A DNA stretch of 64,000 nt from Brevundimonas naejangsanensis DSM 23858 (lineage in GTDB: Bacteria > Pseudomonadota > Alphaproteobacteria > Caulobacterales > Caulobacteraceae), in assembly GCF_000421705.1 (NCBI RefSeq), contig NZ_ATXN01000002.1, positions 434,001 through 498,000 of the forward strand. Direction: 5' to 3'. The notes below the pieces were generated by a model that did not search any database, was not told the origin of the DNA, and saw only the letters and a program-made list of their open reading frames with translations. The translations under genes and the position numbers were made by a program. This document shows, one piece after another, positions 1 through 9,900 of the stretch. Every line of letters begins with the position of its first letter. The stretch's first letter is position 1.

Positions 1-1905
1 GAGGAACAGGTCAACTACGCCCGGACCATCCAGTCATCGGGGAACGACCTTCTGACCCTGATCAACGATATCCTGGATCTGTCCAAGATCGAGGCCGGCC
101 ACATCCAGGCGCGCCCGGAGGCCGTCTCGATGCAGCGGCTGACTGGAGACATCCGCCAGACCTTCCAGCCCATCGCCGATGATCGCAGCCTGCCGTTCGA
201 GATCGAGGTGGATCCGGGCGTCGACCTGATGGAGACGGACCGTCAACGGCTTGAGCAGATTCTCAAGAACCTGCTGTCCAACGCCTTCAAATTCACCGAA
301 AGCGGCCTGGTCAAACTGGGCATATCCGCCCTGCCCGACGATGAGATCGCCTTCGCGGTCTCGGACACCGGCATCGGCATTGCCCCCGACCAGCAGAAGG
401 GCGTCTTCGAGGCCTTCCAGCAGGCTGACGGGACCATCAGCCGCAAATACGGGGGAACAGGCCTGGGGCTGTCGATCTCACGCGAACTGGCGCGGCTTCT
501 GGGCGGTCGGATCGAACTGGAAAGCCGTGTCGGCGAAGGCAGCGTCTTCACCCTTTTCCTGCCGCGGACCTATGACGCCTCACGCGTGGCCTCGCGTGAG
601 GCTGCGGTCGCGGCCTCGCCCCTCGCGCCTTCTCCGGCGAGGCCGAACCCCAGGCCGACTGAACCTCGTCCTTTATCCGCCAGCGTTGAAGACGACCGGG
701 ACAACCTCGGTGGAAACAGGCGGCTGCTGCTCGTGGTCGAAGACGACGGCCGGTTCGCCGCCATCGTGCGCGACCTGTCGCGCGAACTCGGCTTCCAGTG
801 CATTGTGGCCGGCACCGCTGAAGAAGCCCTGAAACTGGCCAAACGCCATCGCCCCAGCGCCGTCGTGCTGGACATCGGCCTGCCCGACCAGTCCGGCCTG
901 ACCGTTCTGGACGAACTGAAGCGCGACGACGACACCCGCCACATCCCCATTCACGTCGTCTCGGGCGAGGACCACAGCCAGACCGCCCTTTCGCTGGGCG
1001 CGATCGGCTATCTGATCAAGCCGGTGAAGCGGGAGGACCTCGCCGAGGTCCTGCGCAACCTTGAGGAAAAGCTGACCCGCACCGTCCGGCGCGTCCTTAT
1101 CGTCGAAGACGACCTGGTTCAGCGCGATGCGGTCAGCCGCCTGCTGAGCTCCGGCGACGTCGAAACGGTGGGCGTCGGCACCGCCGCAGAGTGTCTGGAG
1201 CAACTCAAGAGCCAGACTTTCGACTGCATGGTGCTGGACCTGACGCTGCCGGACGCCTCGGGCTTCTCCCTTCTGGAGACCCTCAGCCGCGACACCGGCC
1301 ACAGCTTCCCGCCGGTCATCGTCTATACAGGCCGGGACCTGTCGCCCGATCATGAGCAACAACTGCGCCGCTACTCCAGCTCCATCATCATCAAGGGCGC
1401 CAAATCGCCGGAACGGCTTCTGGACGAGGTCTCCCTGTTCCTGCACCAGGTCGTGGCGGAACTGCCGCCAGAGCAGCAGAAGATGATCCGCAAGGCACGC
1501 AACCGCGACGCCGTGCTGGAAGGCCGCCGCATTCTGATCGTCGAGGACGACGTGCGGAACGTCTATTCGCTGACCAATGTGCTCGAACCGCGCGGCGCCC
1601 TGGTCGAGATCGCCCGTAACGGCAAGGAGGCGCTGGAGGCGCTGGATCGGTCTTCTACCGATCCGTCCAAGGCGGTCGATCTGGTGCTGATGGATGTGAT
1701 GATGCCGGTCATGGACGGTCTGACGGCGACCCGCGAGCTGAGAAAAGACCCGCGCTGGAAGACCTTGCCGGTGCTGATGCTGACGGCCAAGGCCATGCCG
1801 GACGATCAGGAACGCTGTATGGCGGCCGGGGCCAATGACTATATGGCCAAGCCGCTGGACGTAGACAAGCTGCTGTCCCTGGTGCGCGTCTGGATGCCCC
1901 GCTGA
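1..1905 (+). CDS. Hybrid sensor histidine kinase with three receiver domains (5' end outside window)
   Basis: The reading frame is open from base 1, so the N-terminus, including the phosphorylated His box, lies upstream. Visible first is the end of a HisKA dimerisation helix (LINDILDLSKIEAG). Next comes a HATPase_c domain with N box (LLSNAFKFT), G1 (DTGIGI) and G2 (GGTGLGLS). Three receiver domains follow, each opening with a VVEDD or IVEDD acidic pair. Their likely phospho-acceptor Asp residues are in VVLDIGLPD, MVLDLTLPD and LVLMDVMMP. The second receiver looks least canonical after its Asp (IIIKGAKSPE). It probably autophosphorylates and relays phosphate through the receivers. cheR starts 8 bases downstream on the same strand, which suggests one operon with the next three genes. 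The stimulus cannot be told from this fragment. Confidence 0.93.
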   Translation, partial: EEQVNYARTIQSSGNDLLTLINDILDLSKIEAGHIQARPEAVSMQRLTGDIRQTFQPIADDRSLPFEIEVDPGVDLMETDRQRLEQILKNLLSNAFKFTESGLVKLGISALPDDEIAFAVSDTGIGIAPDQQKGVFEAFQQADGTISRKYGGTGLGLSISRELARLLGGRIELESRVGEGSVFTLFLPRTYDASRVASREAAVAASPLAPSPARPNPRPTEPRPLSASVEDDRDNLGGNRRLLLVVEDDGRFAAIVRDLSRELGFQCIVAGTAEEALKLAKRHRPSAVVLDIGLPDQSGLTVLDELKRDDDTRHIPIHVVSGEDHSQTALSLGAIGYLIKPVKREDLAEVLRNLEEKLTRTVRRVLIVEDDLVQRDAVSRLLSSGDVETVGVGTAAECLEQLKSQTFDCMVLDLTLPDASGFSLLETLSRDTGHSFPPVIVYTGRDLSPDHEQQLRRYSSSIIIKGAKSPERLLDEVSLFLHQVVAELPPEQQKMIRKARNRDAVLEGRRILIVEDDVRNVYSLTNVLEPRGALVEIARNGKEALEALDRSSTDPSKAVDLVLMDVMMPVMDGLTATRELRKDPRWKTLPVLMLTAKAMPDDQERCMAAGANDYMAKPLDVDKLLSLVRVWMPR

Positions 1906-1913
1906 GCCCCGAA

Positions 1914-2738
1914 ATGCCCCACCAGACGGAAGACATCGAGATCGGCCTGCTGTTGGAGGCGTTGTACCAACGCTACCATTACGACTTCCGCCACTATGCG
2001 CGGGCGTCGATCAAACGCCGTCTGCTGCAGGCGCGCAGCCATTTCAACATGCCCAGCCTGACAGCCCTTCAGGAACGGGTGCTGCACGATCCCGAAATGC
2101 TTCCCCGCCTGCTCGGATTCCTGACCGTTCAAGTCAGCGAAATGTTCCGCGACCCCGGCTATTTCCGCGCCCTGCGAGAACAGGTCCTGCCTCACTTGCG
2201 CACCTATCCGTCGCTGAAGGTCTGGATTGCGGGCTGCAGCGCCGGCGAAGAGCTCTATTCCATGGCTATCCTGTTTCGCGAGGAAGGCCTGTTCGACCGT
2301 ACGCTGTTCTACGCAACGGACATCAACCCTGACGCCCTAAGAGCTGCTGAGGCTGGGATCTATCCGCTGGATAGGATCCGCAAATTCACCGAGAACCATC
2401 AAAAATCAGGAGGGAGATCGTCACTCTCCGACTACTACACTGCGGACTATGGGCGAGCCGTCTTCGACAAATCACTGCGCGCCAACGTCGTCTTCTCTGA
2501 TCACAGCCTGGTCACGGACGCCGTCTTTGCGGAAATGCAGCTGATCTCCTGCCGCAATGTGATGATTTATTTCGACCGAGGACTTCAGGACCGCGCCGTC
2601 GGCCTTTTCAGGGAATCCCTGGCGCGACACGGCTTTCTCGGCGTGGGGTCGAAGGAAAGCCTGCGTTTTTCCCGCCACGCGGCGGCCTTTTCCGAGTTTG
2701 TTCCCGAGGAAAAAATATACAGGAAACGCGAGGCATGA
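1914..2738 (+). CDS. cheR: CheR-type protein-glutamate methyltransferase
   Basis: SAM-dependent O-methyltransferase of the CheR family, which methylates glutamates of chemoreceptors. Its 274 residues match the usual length. The N-terminal helical subdomain (to about residue 75) is followed by the EMFRDPGYF segment typical of CheR, the SAM-binding WIAGCSAGEE motif, and the ISCRNVMIYF motif near residue 210. Its stop overlaps the cheB start by four bases (ATGA). No chemoreceptor, CheA or CheW gene is visible here. Together with the flanking kinases, this suggests a signalling module outside classical chemotaxis, such as kinase adaptation (inference). Confidence 0.9.
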   Translation: MPHQTEDIEIGLLLEALYQRYHYDFRHYARASIKRRLLQARSHFNMPSLTALQERVLHDPEMLPRLLGFLTVQVSEMFRDPGYFRALREQVLPHLRTYPSLKVWIAGCSAGEELYSMAILFREEGLFDRTLFYATDINPDALRAAEAGIYPLDRIRKFTENHQKSGGRSSLSDYYTADYGRAVFDKSLRANVVFSDHSLVTDAVFAEMQLISCRNVMIYFDRGLQDRAVGLFRESLARHGFLGVGSKESLRFSRHAAAFSEFVPEEKIYRKREA

Positions 2739-3310
2739 GTTCGGCGCCGGACCGGGCCGTGGTGATCGGCGCCTCCGCCGGGGGCGTTCAGGCTCTGCTC
2801 GCCCTCCTGCCCGCTCTGCCTGCCGATTTCCCCTGGCCGATCTTCATCGTCCTTCACGTCCCGGCCGACCGCAGCAATGTTCTGGCGCCTCTTTTCGAGG
2901 CCCAATGCGGACTTGAGGTGAAGGAAGCTGAGGACAAGGAGCCTGTCCGCTCCGGCGTGGTCTACTTCGCCCCCTCCGATTACCATCTCCTGGTTGAAGA
3001 AAACGGGGACCTGGCCCTGTCATCCGACGAAGCGATCAACTACTCACGTCCCTCCATCGACGTTCTGTTCGAGAGCGCCGCGGACGCCTATGGCGAGGGT
3101 TTGATCGGCGTCATCCTGACCGGCGCCAACAATGATGGAGCAGCCGGCCTCAAGGCGGTGCACGCCGCCGGCGGCGTCGCCCTGGTGCAGGACCCGACCG
3201 CCGCCTATGCCCGGACCATGCCTCAGGCCGCTCGTCAGGCCTGCAACGCCGCGCTCGTGCTGCCGCTCGAACGCATCGCCGACTATCTGAAAGGTCTCGA
3301 AAGAGAATGA
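2735..3310 (+). CDS. cheB: CheB-type methylesterase lacking a receiver domain
   Basis: CheB catalytic domain of 191 residues, the demethylase/deamidase counterpart of CheR. The nucleophile motif is VIGASAGGVQ near the N-terminus, the catalytic His is in FIVLHVPADR, and the GANNDGAAG segment carries the Asp. Chemotaxis CheB is about 350 residues with an N-terminal receiver that gates the esterase. Here the protein starts directly at the esterase, so activity cannot be switched by phosphorylation in cis. It overlaps cheR upstream and the receiver-kinase gene downstream by four bases each, so the three are almost certainly translated together. Confidence 0.9.
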   Translation: MSSAPDRAVVIGASAGGVQALLALLPALPADFPWPIFIVLHVPADRSNVLAPLFEAQCGLEVKEAEDKEPVRSGVVYFAPSDYHLLVEENGDLALSSDEAINYSRPSIDVLFESAADAYGEGLIGVILTGANNDGAAGLKAVHAAGGVALVQDPTAAYARTMPQAARQACNAALVLPLERIADYLKGLERE

Positions 3311-4446
3311 CCAGCACGGAACAGCCGATTCATCTCCTGCTGGTCGACGATCTTGAGGAGAACCTGCTGGCGCTGGAAGCTCTGCTGAAAAGCGAAGGCG
3401 TGGTCTGCCTCAAGGCCCGTTCGGGCGACGAGGCGCTGGAGTTGTTGCTGGTTCATGATGTCGCCCTGGCGCTGCTCGACGTTCAGATGCCCGGCATGGA
3501 CGGTTTTCAACTGGCCGAATTCATGCGCGGCAACGTCAATGCCCGCCACATCCCCATCATCTTTGTCACCGCCGGAAGCGCCGACCTTCAGCGCCGCTTC
3601 AGGGGCTATGAAGCGGGCGCGGTGGACTTCATCCAAAAGCCGATTGAGGCGGACATTCTGCGCAGCAAGGCCAAGGTCTTCATCGACCTGTATCGCCAGC
3701 GCATGGAAAGTCTCGCCCAGCGCAATGAACTGGAGGCCTACGCCAACGCCCTGCGCGAGGCTGATCGGCGCAAGAACGACTTCATCGCCATGCTGGGCCA
3801 TGAACTGCGCAATCCCATCATGGCGATTCACGCCGGACTTCAGTTGCTGCAGCGCCAGTCGGACGAAGAGCGCAAGGCTGTGATTCACGCCCGCATGGAG
3901 GTGCAGGCCCACCACCTTTCGCGTCTGATCGAAGACCTTCTGGACGTCGCCAGAATCGATCAGGGCAAGATTTCCCTCAAACAAGAACGTGTGAGCCTGC
4001 AGAGCATCATCGACTCCGCCATCGACACCAGCCGCCCAAGGATCGAGGCTGCATCGCACGAACTGACGATCTCCCTGCCGCCCGAGCCGGTGTGGCTGAA
4101 GGGCGACTTCACCCGTCTGTCCCAGGTGATCAGCAACCTGCTCGCCAACGCCGCCAAATACACTCCGCGCGAGGGCCGCATACTCCTATCCGTCGAGATC
4201 GAGCAGGATCAGATCCGGATTGATGTCGCCGACAATGGCATCGGCGTCTCAGCTGATCTGAAAGACCGGATCTTTGATTTGTTCGCTCAGTCGAAGGGCC
4301 CCGACGACCGCTCCCGCGACGGCCTGGGCATCGGTCTGGCGCTGGTCAAACAGCTGGTCGAACTGCACGACGGCACGATCGATCTCGTCAGCGAGGGCCC
4401 TGGTCTGGGCAGCTGCTTCACGGTGCGTTTGCCGCTCAGCGCGTGA
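3307..4446 (+). CDS. Receiver-histidine kinase hybrid (REC-HisKA-HATPase)
   Basis: 379-residue cytoplasmic kinase with an N-terminal receiver domain. The receiver (about 1-125) has the LLVDD acidic pair and phospho-acceptor Asp in LLDVQMPGMDG. HisKA (about 150-215) carries the phospho-His in MLGHELRNPI. HATPase_c (about 255-378) shows NLLANAAKYT, DNGIGV and GLGIGLALV. No membrane segment is seen. The receiver-first layout suggests that phosphate from the upstream hybrid kinase could control this kinase (inference). The start overlaps the cheB stop (ATGA). It is the last gene of the set, and tRNA-Lys follows on the other strand. Confidence 0.92.
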   Translation: MTSTEQPIHLLLVDDLEENLLALEALLKSEGVVCLKARSGDEALELLLVHDVALALLDVQMPGMDGFQLAEFMRGNVNARHIPIIFVTAGSADLQRRFRGYEAGAVDFIQKPIEADILRSKAKVFIDLYRQRMESLAQRNELEAYANALREADRRKNDFIAMLGHELRNPIMAIHAGLQLLQRQSDEERKAVIHARMEVQAHHLSRLIEDLLDVARIDQGKISLKQERVSLQSIIDSAIDTSRPRIEAASHELTISLPPEPVWLKGDFTRLSQVISNLLANAAKYTPREGRILLSVEIEQDQIRIDVADNGIGVSADLKDRIFDLFAQSKGPDDRSRDGLGIGLALVKQLVELHDGTIDLVSEGPGLGSCFTVRLPLSA

Positions 4447-4534
4447 CATATGGACCGGCGTCTCGCCAAGGCGCCGTTTCAGGTCACGAGGCCGACAGGC
4501 CAGCCTGAACATCTACTGATTTTTGAGTGGAAAA

Positions 4535-4611
4535 TGGTACGCCCCCCCGGGCTCGAACCGGGGACCCTCTGATTAAAAGTCAGATGCTCTAACCAACTGA
4601 GCTAGGGGCGC
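4535..4611 (-). tRNA. tRNA-Lys (anticodon UUU)
   Basis: Read on the minus strand this is a 77-base tRNA with a 7-bp acceptor stem (GCGCCCC with GGGGCGT, the first pair being G-U). It has a normal D arm (TAGCTCAGTTGGTTAGAGC), an anticodon stem TCTGA/TCAGA around CTTTTAA, and a T arm CCCGG-TTCGAGC-CCGGG. The discriminator is A and the CCA end is encoded (bases 4535-4537). TTT at the anticodon gives lysine. It stands alone between the kinase operon and the lipoprotein-tamA unit. Confidence 0.97.
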
Positions 4612-4755
4612 ACATCGCGTCTGCGAAGAGGCGCGGAACATACGGTCGAGTTTCTGATCCGGCAAGCCGATATTTCGGAAAATTTGTTGGAAAACAAACA
4701 CCCCGGATATGCCAGGCTGGAAAGGGTCTGGAGAGGCGGCGCAATGCTCGTTCGG

Positions 4756-4770
4756 GTTCAGATTGCGTTC
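4756..4770 (+). promoter_or_regulatory. Weak candidate LexA/SOS box upstream of lipoprotein-tamA
   Basis: GTTCAGATTGCGTTC matches the alphaproteobacterial LexA pattern GTTC-N7-GTTC. It lies about 80 bases before the lipoprotein start. The spacer is not strongly AT-rich, and by my estimate about two such matches are expected by chance in 64 kb, so this may be coincidence. Confidence 0.25.
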
Positions 4771-4851
4771 AGAGATTCCACGCAACACCGTGGCGTGCGG
4801 GAACCTCCGTCCCCTTTTTCACGTTTCCAGCCCCTGAAAGGGGGAATCTCC

Positions 4852-5124
4852 ATGAGCCAATTCATTCCGAAGCGTCTGCTGCTCGGCGCCGTCGCCCTGG
4901 GCGCCATGGCTGCGCTGGCGGCCTGTGAGGAGCCTCGCCACGAACCGGCCCCTGCTCCGGCGCCGGTCGTTGAACCCGAAACCCCCGCCGCCGAGGACGC
5001 CGCCGCGCCGACAGCAGCAGAAGCCCCCGACACGCCGCCGACCGCGCCTGTCGAAGCCCTGCCGCCCGACCATCGCTCCTCCGAGGAGACGGTGCAGCCT
5101 GAAAGCGATACGCTGTTTTACTGA
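4852..5124 (+). CDS. Small Pro/Ala/Glu-rich lipoprotein
   Basis: 90-residue protein starting at the ATG that follows a purine-rich GGGGGAA ribosome site. An in-frame start further upstream (4684) would add an untypical leader and is not favoured. The N-terminus is a lipoprotein signal peptide: basic SQFIPKR, a hydrophobic stretch, and lipobox LAAC with Cys at about residue 25. The mature part is a low-complexity linker rich in Pro, Ala and Glu with no recognisable fold, ending in the sequence DTLFY. It lies just upstream of tamA on the same strand and may be co-transcribed. Function unknown. The acidic-LFY end resembles the MFY end of the exported protein at 27830-28330. Confidence 0.75.
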   Translation: MSQFIPKRLLLGAVALGAMAALAACEEPRHEPAPAPAPVVEPETPAAEDAAAPTAAEAPDTPPTAPVEALPPDHRSSEETVQPESDTLFY

Positions 5125-5179
5125 TTCCATCGGCGCAGACGGCTAAGTGCGGCGTGTTAACCACACACAGGGTTCAGAT

Positions 5180-6967
5180 TTGACGTCGAGGCTCCCCCTC
5201 CTTCTAGCCACCGCGGCCCTGTGCGCCTTCGCCACACAGGCGACTGCCGAGCCGAGGGCCCAGATTCGCGGCGAGATCGACGCCGATTTGAAGCGACAGC
5301 TGGAACAGGCGGTGGGTCAGGTCGACGGCGCGCCGGCCAATCGCTTTGAAGCCCGTCGTCGCGCGCGGGCGGCGCTGGAATCGGCGCAGGCCTTGTTGCG
5401 GTCTGAAGGCTATTATCAGGCCACGGTCCAGGATCAGGTCGAAGGCGAGGAAACGCCTGTCGCCATCGTCGAGGTCACGCCCGGCCGCCGGTTCGTTCTG
5501 GGAGACGCCAAGGTCAACTGGAGCGCGCCCGCCCCGGACGCAGACACCAGCGCCGCGGTTATAGAGAACATCCAGCTGAAGCCCGGCGAGCCCGGCCGAG
5601 CGGCTGACGTGCTGGCTGCCGAGGGACGCTTGATCGCCGACCTGACCCGTCGCGGCTATGCAGACGCCGTCGCCCAGCCCCGCCGGGTCGTCGTGGATCA
5701 TGCGACTTTTCTGGTGGAGCCCGGCTTCAATGTGGCGTCCGGCAAACTGGTGCGGCTGGACGGCATCCAACTGCGGACACGCGGCCCGACCAAGCCGGAT
5801 TGGATCCAGAGCCTTGTCCCCTGGCAGGAAGGCGACCGTTACGATCCAGAAGACGTCGCCGAGCTGGAGCGCCGCCTGCTGGACACCGGCGTCTATGACG
5901 GCGTGGGCGTCGCCCTGTCGTCGCTGGACGATACGCGCCCGGACGGCTTGAGGCCGGTTGTCGTCACCCTGGCCGATCGGCCGGTCAGCCTGCTTGAGGC
6001 AGGCGCCAGCTATTCGACCTACGAGGGCGTCGGCGTCGATATCTTCCGCACCCGCTACAACCGCTTCGGCCGCGCCGACACGCTGCGGTACGGGGCGCGG
6101 ATCGCCAGCATCGACAGTCGCATCGGCGGCGAGTGGTCGCAGCCCCACTGGCGGCGCGCGGGTCGGACGCTGAAACTGTCGTCCTTCATCGTCAACGAAC
6201 AGACCGACGCCTATGACCGCAGCGCCCTGACGGTTGCGGCGGACCTGTCCCAGCGTCTCGGCAAGACGTCCTGGTTCAGCTACGGCCTGGGCGTGGACGC
6301 GGGGCGATATACGGAATACCGCTTCGATCCCCTGACGCAGACGCCGATCACCCTGGACCGGGACCTGGCGATCGTCACCCTGCGGGGCAGCGCCTTTATG
6401 GATCGCTCCAACGATCCGCTGAACCCGACGACCGGCTACCGCCTCTCCGTTTCAGCCCAGCCGACCGCAGTGACGGGCGAGGACACGGTCATGTTCCTGC
6501 GCACCGAGGGACAGGCCAGCGCCTATCTGCCGCTGCAGGACGGCGCGAAGACAGTTCTGGCCGGGCGCGCCCGTATCGGCTCGATCATCGGCGGCGAAGA
6601 GCTGACGGTTCCCTCTGACCGCCTGTTCTATTCCGGCGGCGGCGGCTCGGTGCGCGGCTATTCCTATCAGAGCATCAACCCGCGCCTGCCGGACAACCGT
6701 CCGCGCGGCGGCCTGTCGCTGTTTGAAACCTCACTAGAGGTGCGGCGCGATATCGGCGAGAAGTTCCAGGCAGTCGCCTTTGTCGACGCCGGCGCCGTCG
6801 GCTTTCAGGAAACGCCGAACTTCAGCAACATGCGTTACGGCGCAGGGGTCGGCGTCCGCTACAAGCTGCCGTTCGGTCCCGTCCGCGCCGACGTCGCCTT
6901 CCCGCTGAACAAGCGCGAAGGCGATTCAGGATTCCAGCTCTACATCAGCATCGGCCAGGCGTTTTGA
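5180..6967 (+). CDS. tamA: TamA/BamA-family outer-membrane protein (autotransporter assembly factor)
   Basis: Outer-membrane half of the TAM translocation and assembly module. I place the start at TTG 5180, which follows an AGGG and directly encodes a signal peptide ending ATQATA. A GTG at 5147 would add 11 residues but has no visible ribosome site. About 595 residues: periplasmic POTRA-like repeats (roughly 30-270, with GYYQATV and TRRGYADAV turns), then a 16-strand Omp85 barrel. The barrel carries the lid-lock-type motif SGGGGSVRGYSYQ and the family's GPVRADVAFPLN motif. It ends with phenylalanine (ISIGQAF), as expected of a BAM substrate. The stop overlaps the tamB start, so the two subunits are coupled. 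Confidence 0.9.
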   Translation: MTSRLPLLLATAALCAFATQATAEPRAQIRGEIDADLKRQLEQAVGQVDGAPANRFEARRRARAALESAQALLRSEGYYQATVQDQVEGEETPVAIVEVTPGRRFVLGDAKVNWSAPAPDADTSAAVIENIQLKPGEPGRAADVLAAEGRLIADLTRRGYADAVAQPRRVVVDHATFLVEPGFNVASGKLVRLDGIQLRTRGPTKPDWIQSLVPWQEGDRYDPEDVAELERRLLDTGVYDGVGVALSSLDDTRPDGLRPVVVTLADRPVSLLEAGASYSTYEGVGVDIFRTRYNRFGRADTLRYGARIASIDSRIGGEWSQPHWRRAGRTLKLSSFIVNEQTDAYDRSALTVAADLSQRLGKTSWFSYGLGVDAGRYTEYRFDPLTQTPITLDRDLAIVTLRGSAFMDRSNDPLNPTTGYRLSVSAQPTAVTGEDTVMFLRTEGQASAYLPLQDGAKTVLAGRARIGSIIGGEELTVPSDRLFYSGGGGSVRGYSYQSINPRLPDNRPRGGLSLFETSLEVRRDIGEKFQAVAFVDAGAVGFQETPNFSNMRYGAGVGVRYKLPFGPVRADVAFPLNKREGDSGFQLYISIGQAF

Positions 6968-9900
6968 CCGACACTCCTCCGCCTCACGAAACGGGCGCAG
7001 ACGTCGCCGACACGCCCGCCGAAAAGGCGAAGCGCAAACGCACCCGGCTTCAGCTGGCCGCCTTCATCGCCGGGGTCGTCTCTGCGGGCCTGCTGGCGCT
7101 GGTCATCGTCGCCCTGGTCGGCGGGCGGATGTATCTGGTTTCCGATCCGGGCCGTGAACTGATCACAAGCTTCGTCGCCGGCAAGAAGATCAGCCGCTAC
7201 GGTCGCATCAACGTCGAAGGTCTGCAGGGCGACCTGTTCAACGATTTCCGCCTGAAACGCGTCACCGTAACCGACGAAAAGGGCGTCTGGCTCGAAGCGA
7301 CTGATGTGCGCGTCGACTGGTCCTATTGGCCCCTTCTGGCGCGGCGTTTTCACGCCACCGAAATCAGCGCGGGTCAGATTCGTCTGCTGCGTCGCCCGGA
7401 GTTGGAGGCGCCCACCGAGCCGGGCGGCCCGCAAGCCATCTCCATCGACATCGACCGCTTCAGCGCCAATGTCGAATTGATGGAGGATTTCTCCAAGGAA
7501 TACGGCCGCTGGACGCTGAGCGGCGACGCCGCAATTCCGCGCAAGGGCGTCAAGACCGCCAACGTCAACGCCTACAGCCTGAACCGCAAGGGCGACTATC
7601 TGCGCCTGGCCGCCGCCTTCGGCGACAAGCCCGAAGACCTGCGCGTCAACCTTCGCGCCAATGAGGCCCAGGGCGGACCGATCGCCGGTTCGCTGGGCTA
7701 TTCGCCTGACCAGCCCTTCTCGGCTGTCGCCGTGGTGAACGGCGAGGTCATCGACGTGGCCGTGCAGACCGGCCAATTCCGCCCCCTGCTGGTCAAAGGG
7801 ACCTATGGCGACAACGGCGCCAAGGTCTCGGGCTATGCTGACTTCTCGGGCTCCGACCTGCTGGAGCCGTTCGTCGAGCGCATCGGCCGCACCGCCCGCT
7901 TCGGCTTCGCCATGACGCCGGACGCCAAACGCGAGGGCTATCAGGGCGTGGCCTGGCGCCTGTACGCCGACAACATTGAATCCAGCGCGCGCGGCCTGAT
8001 CCGCACGACGGACAACACCGCGCCGGAAGGCATCAACCTGGAACTGACCACGCCGTCGCTCAGCCGTCTGGTCGGCAGCCCGGTCGCCGGTCCGGCCGCC
8101 TATACCGGCGTGTTCAAGGGCGACGCTCAGGTATGGAGCCTGCAAGGTTCGGCCAGTCTGCTGAACGCCGACATCGCCTCCTATCGCGCCACGCGCATCT
8201 CGGGTCCGGTCAACATCGCCGCCAACAAGGGTCGTATCGACGTGACGACCGACGTGCGGGCGGTCGGCGGTTCCTCGGCCGGTATCATCGGCGCCCTGTT
8301 GGGCGCGACGCCGCACATACAGATGGAAGGCGTCCGCATGGCCGATGGCGCCATGCTGCTGAAGAAGGTCGATGCGCGCGGCCAGGGCCTGACCCTGACC
8401 GGCTCGGGCGGACGCAGCCTAAACGGGGGCCTCAACTTTACGGGTCGCGCCGAACTGACCGACCTGTCGCGCATTCAGCCCGGCGCCCGCGGGGCCTTTG
8501 GCGGACCGATCCGCGCTTCGTCCGCTCGGACCGGCGCGCCCTGGGTCCTCAGCTTCGACGGGCGCGGCTCTCGCATGGCCATCGGCATGGAAGAGCTGGA
8601 TCGTCTTCTGGGCGCGACGCCGCGCCTGCAACTGGCCGGGTCGCTGAACGACGGCGTCGTCTCCATCAACACCGGCGAACTGACCGGCGCCGCCGGACGC
8701 GCAGGCGCCAAGGGGCGTATCGAGGGCTCTAAACTGCGCCTTGCCCTGGACTGGGACGCACGCGGTCCCTTCGGCGTCGGCCCGGTCGCCATCGACGGCG
8801 CCATGTCGGGCGACGGCGCCCTGACCGGCACCCTGGCCCAGCCGCGCGCCGACCTGCGCGCCGCCTTCGACAAGGTGGCTGCGGGCGGGCTGATCCTGAC
8901 CAAGGCCGATCTGATCCTCAGCTTCCGCAAGGGCGCTGACGCCTCGGACGGCCGCGTGGTGCTGACCTCCGGCTCGAACTACGGACCGGCGCGCGCCTCG
9001 GGGAACTTCTATCTGGGCGGTCCGCGCCTGCGTCTGTCGGATGTCGATGTGAACGCAGGCGGCGTCACGGCTCAGGGCGACGTGGCTTTGTCGAACAACT
9101 TCCCCTCCAGCGCCGATCTGACCTTCACCGCGCGCCAGGGCGCCTTCCTGGCCTCGGGCGAGGCCAACGGCCGGGTGCGCCTGACCGAGGGCGCGGGCGA
9201 TCAGACCGCCGTGCTGGACATCACCGGCCGCAACGTACGCCTGACGGGTCAGGACTGGACCCTGCGAAATCTGTCGCTGAAAGGCCAGGGCACGCTGGAA
9301 CGCCTGCCCTTCACCGTGGCTGCCGATGTGGGCGGCGCCAATCCGGTCCAGTTCAACGGTTCCGGCGAATACTCCCGCCAGGGCCCGGCGCAGAGCCTGA
9401 CCCTGCGCGGCGGCGGCCGTGTGCGCGAGATCGCCTTCACCACCCGTGCGCCCGCCGTCTTCGCCATCAACGGCGACGGCCGCGTAGCGCGGCTGGACCT
9501 GGGCGTCGGCGGCGGCGTCCTGACCGGCGAACTGAAGCAGGACAAGCAGGGCGCGGCCATCCAGGCTGACCTGACCAATGTCGAAATGGGTTCGCTGCTT
9601 CCCGATCTGCGCGGTCAGGTGACCGGCCGCGTCTCGATGCAGGGACAGGGCGACACCCTGCGCGGCTCGGCCAATGTAGACCTGAAGCAACTACGCAGCA
9701 TCGACGCGCCGCGGGGTCTGGCGGTCGACGGCACGCTGAACGCCGACCTGACCGGCGACGTGCTGCGCCTGCGCGCTCAGGCCCATGACGGAACCGCCGT
9801 TCAGGCGACAGCCGACGTCAGCCTACCGGTCGAAACCTCGGCCGCTCCGCTGCGTCTGGCCATCGCCCGGACCCGGGACATGTCGGGTCAGGTGGCTATT

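Noticed and set aside
4756-4770. SOS box as a firm regulator of tamA
   Set aside because: Kept only as a low-confidence feature. Roughly two chance matches are expected in this window and the spacer is not AT-rich.
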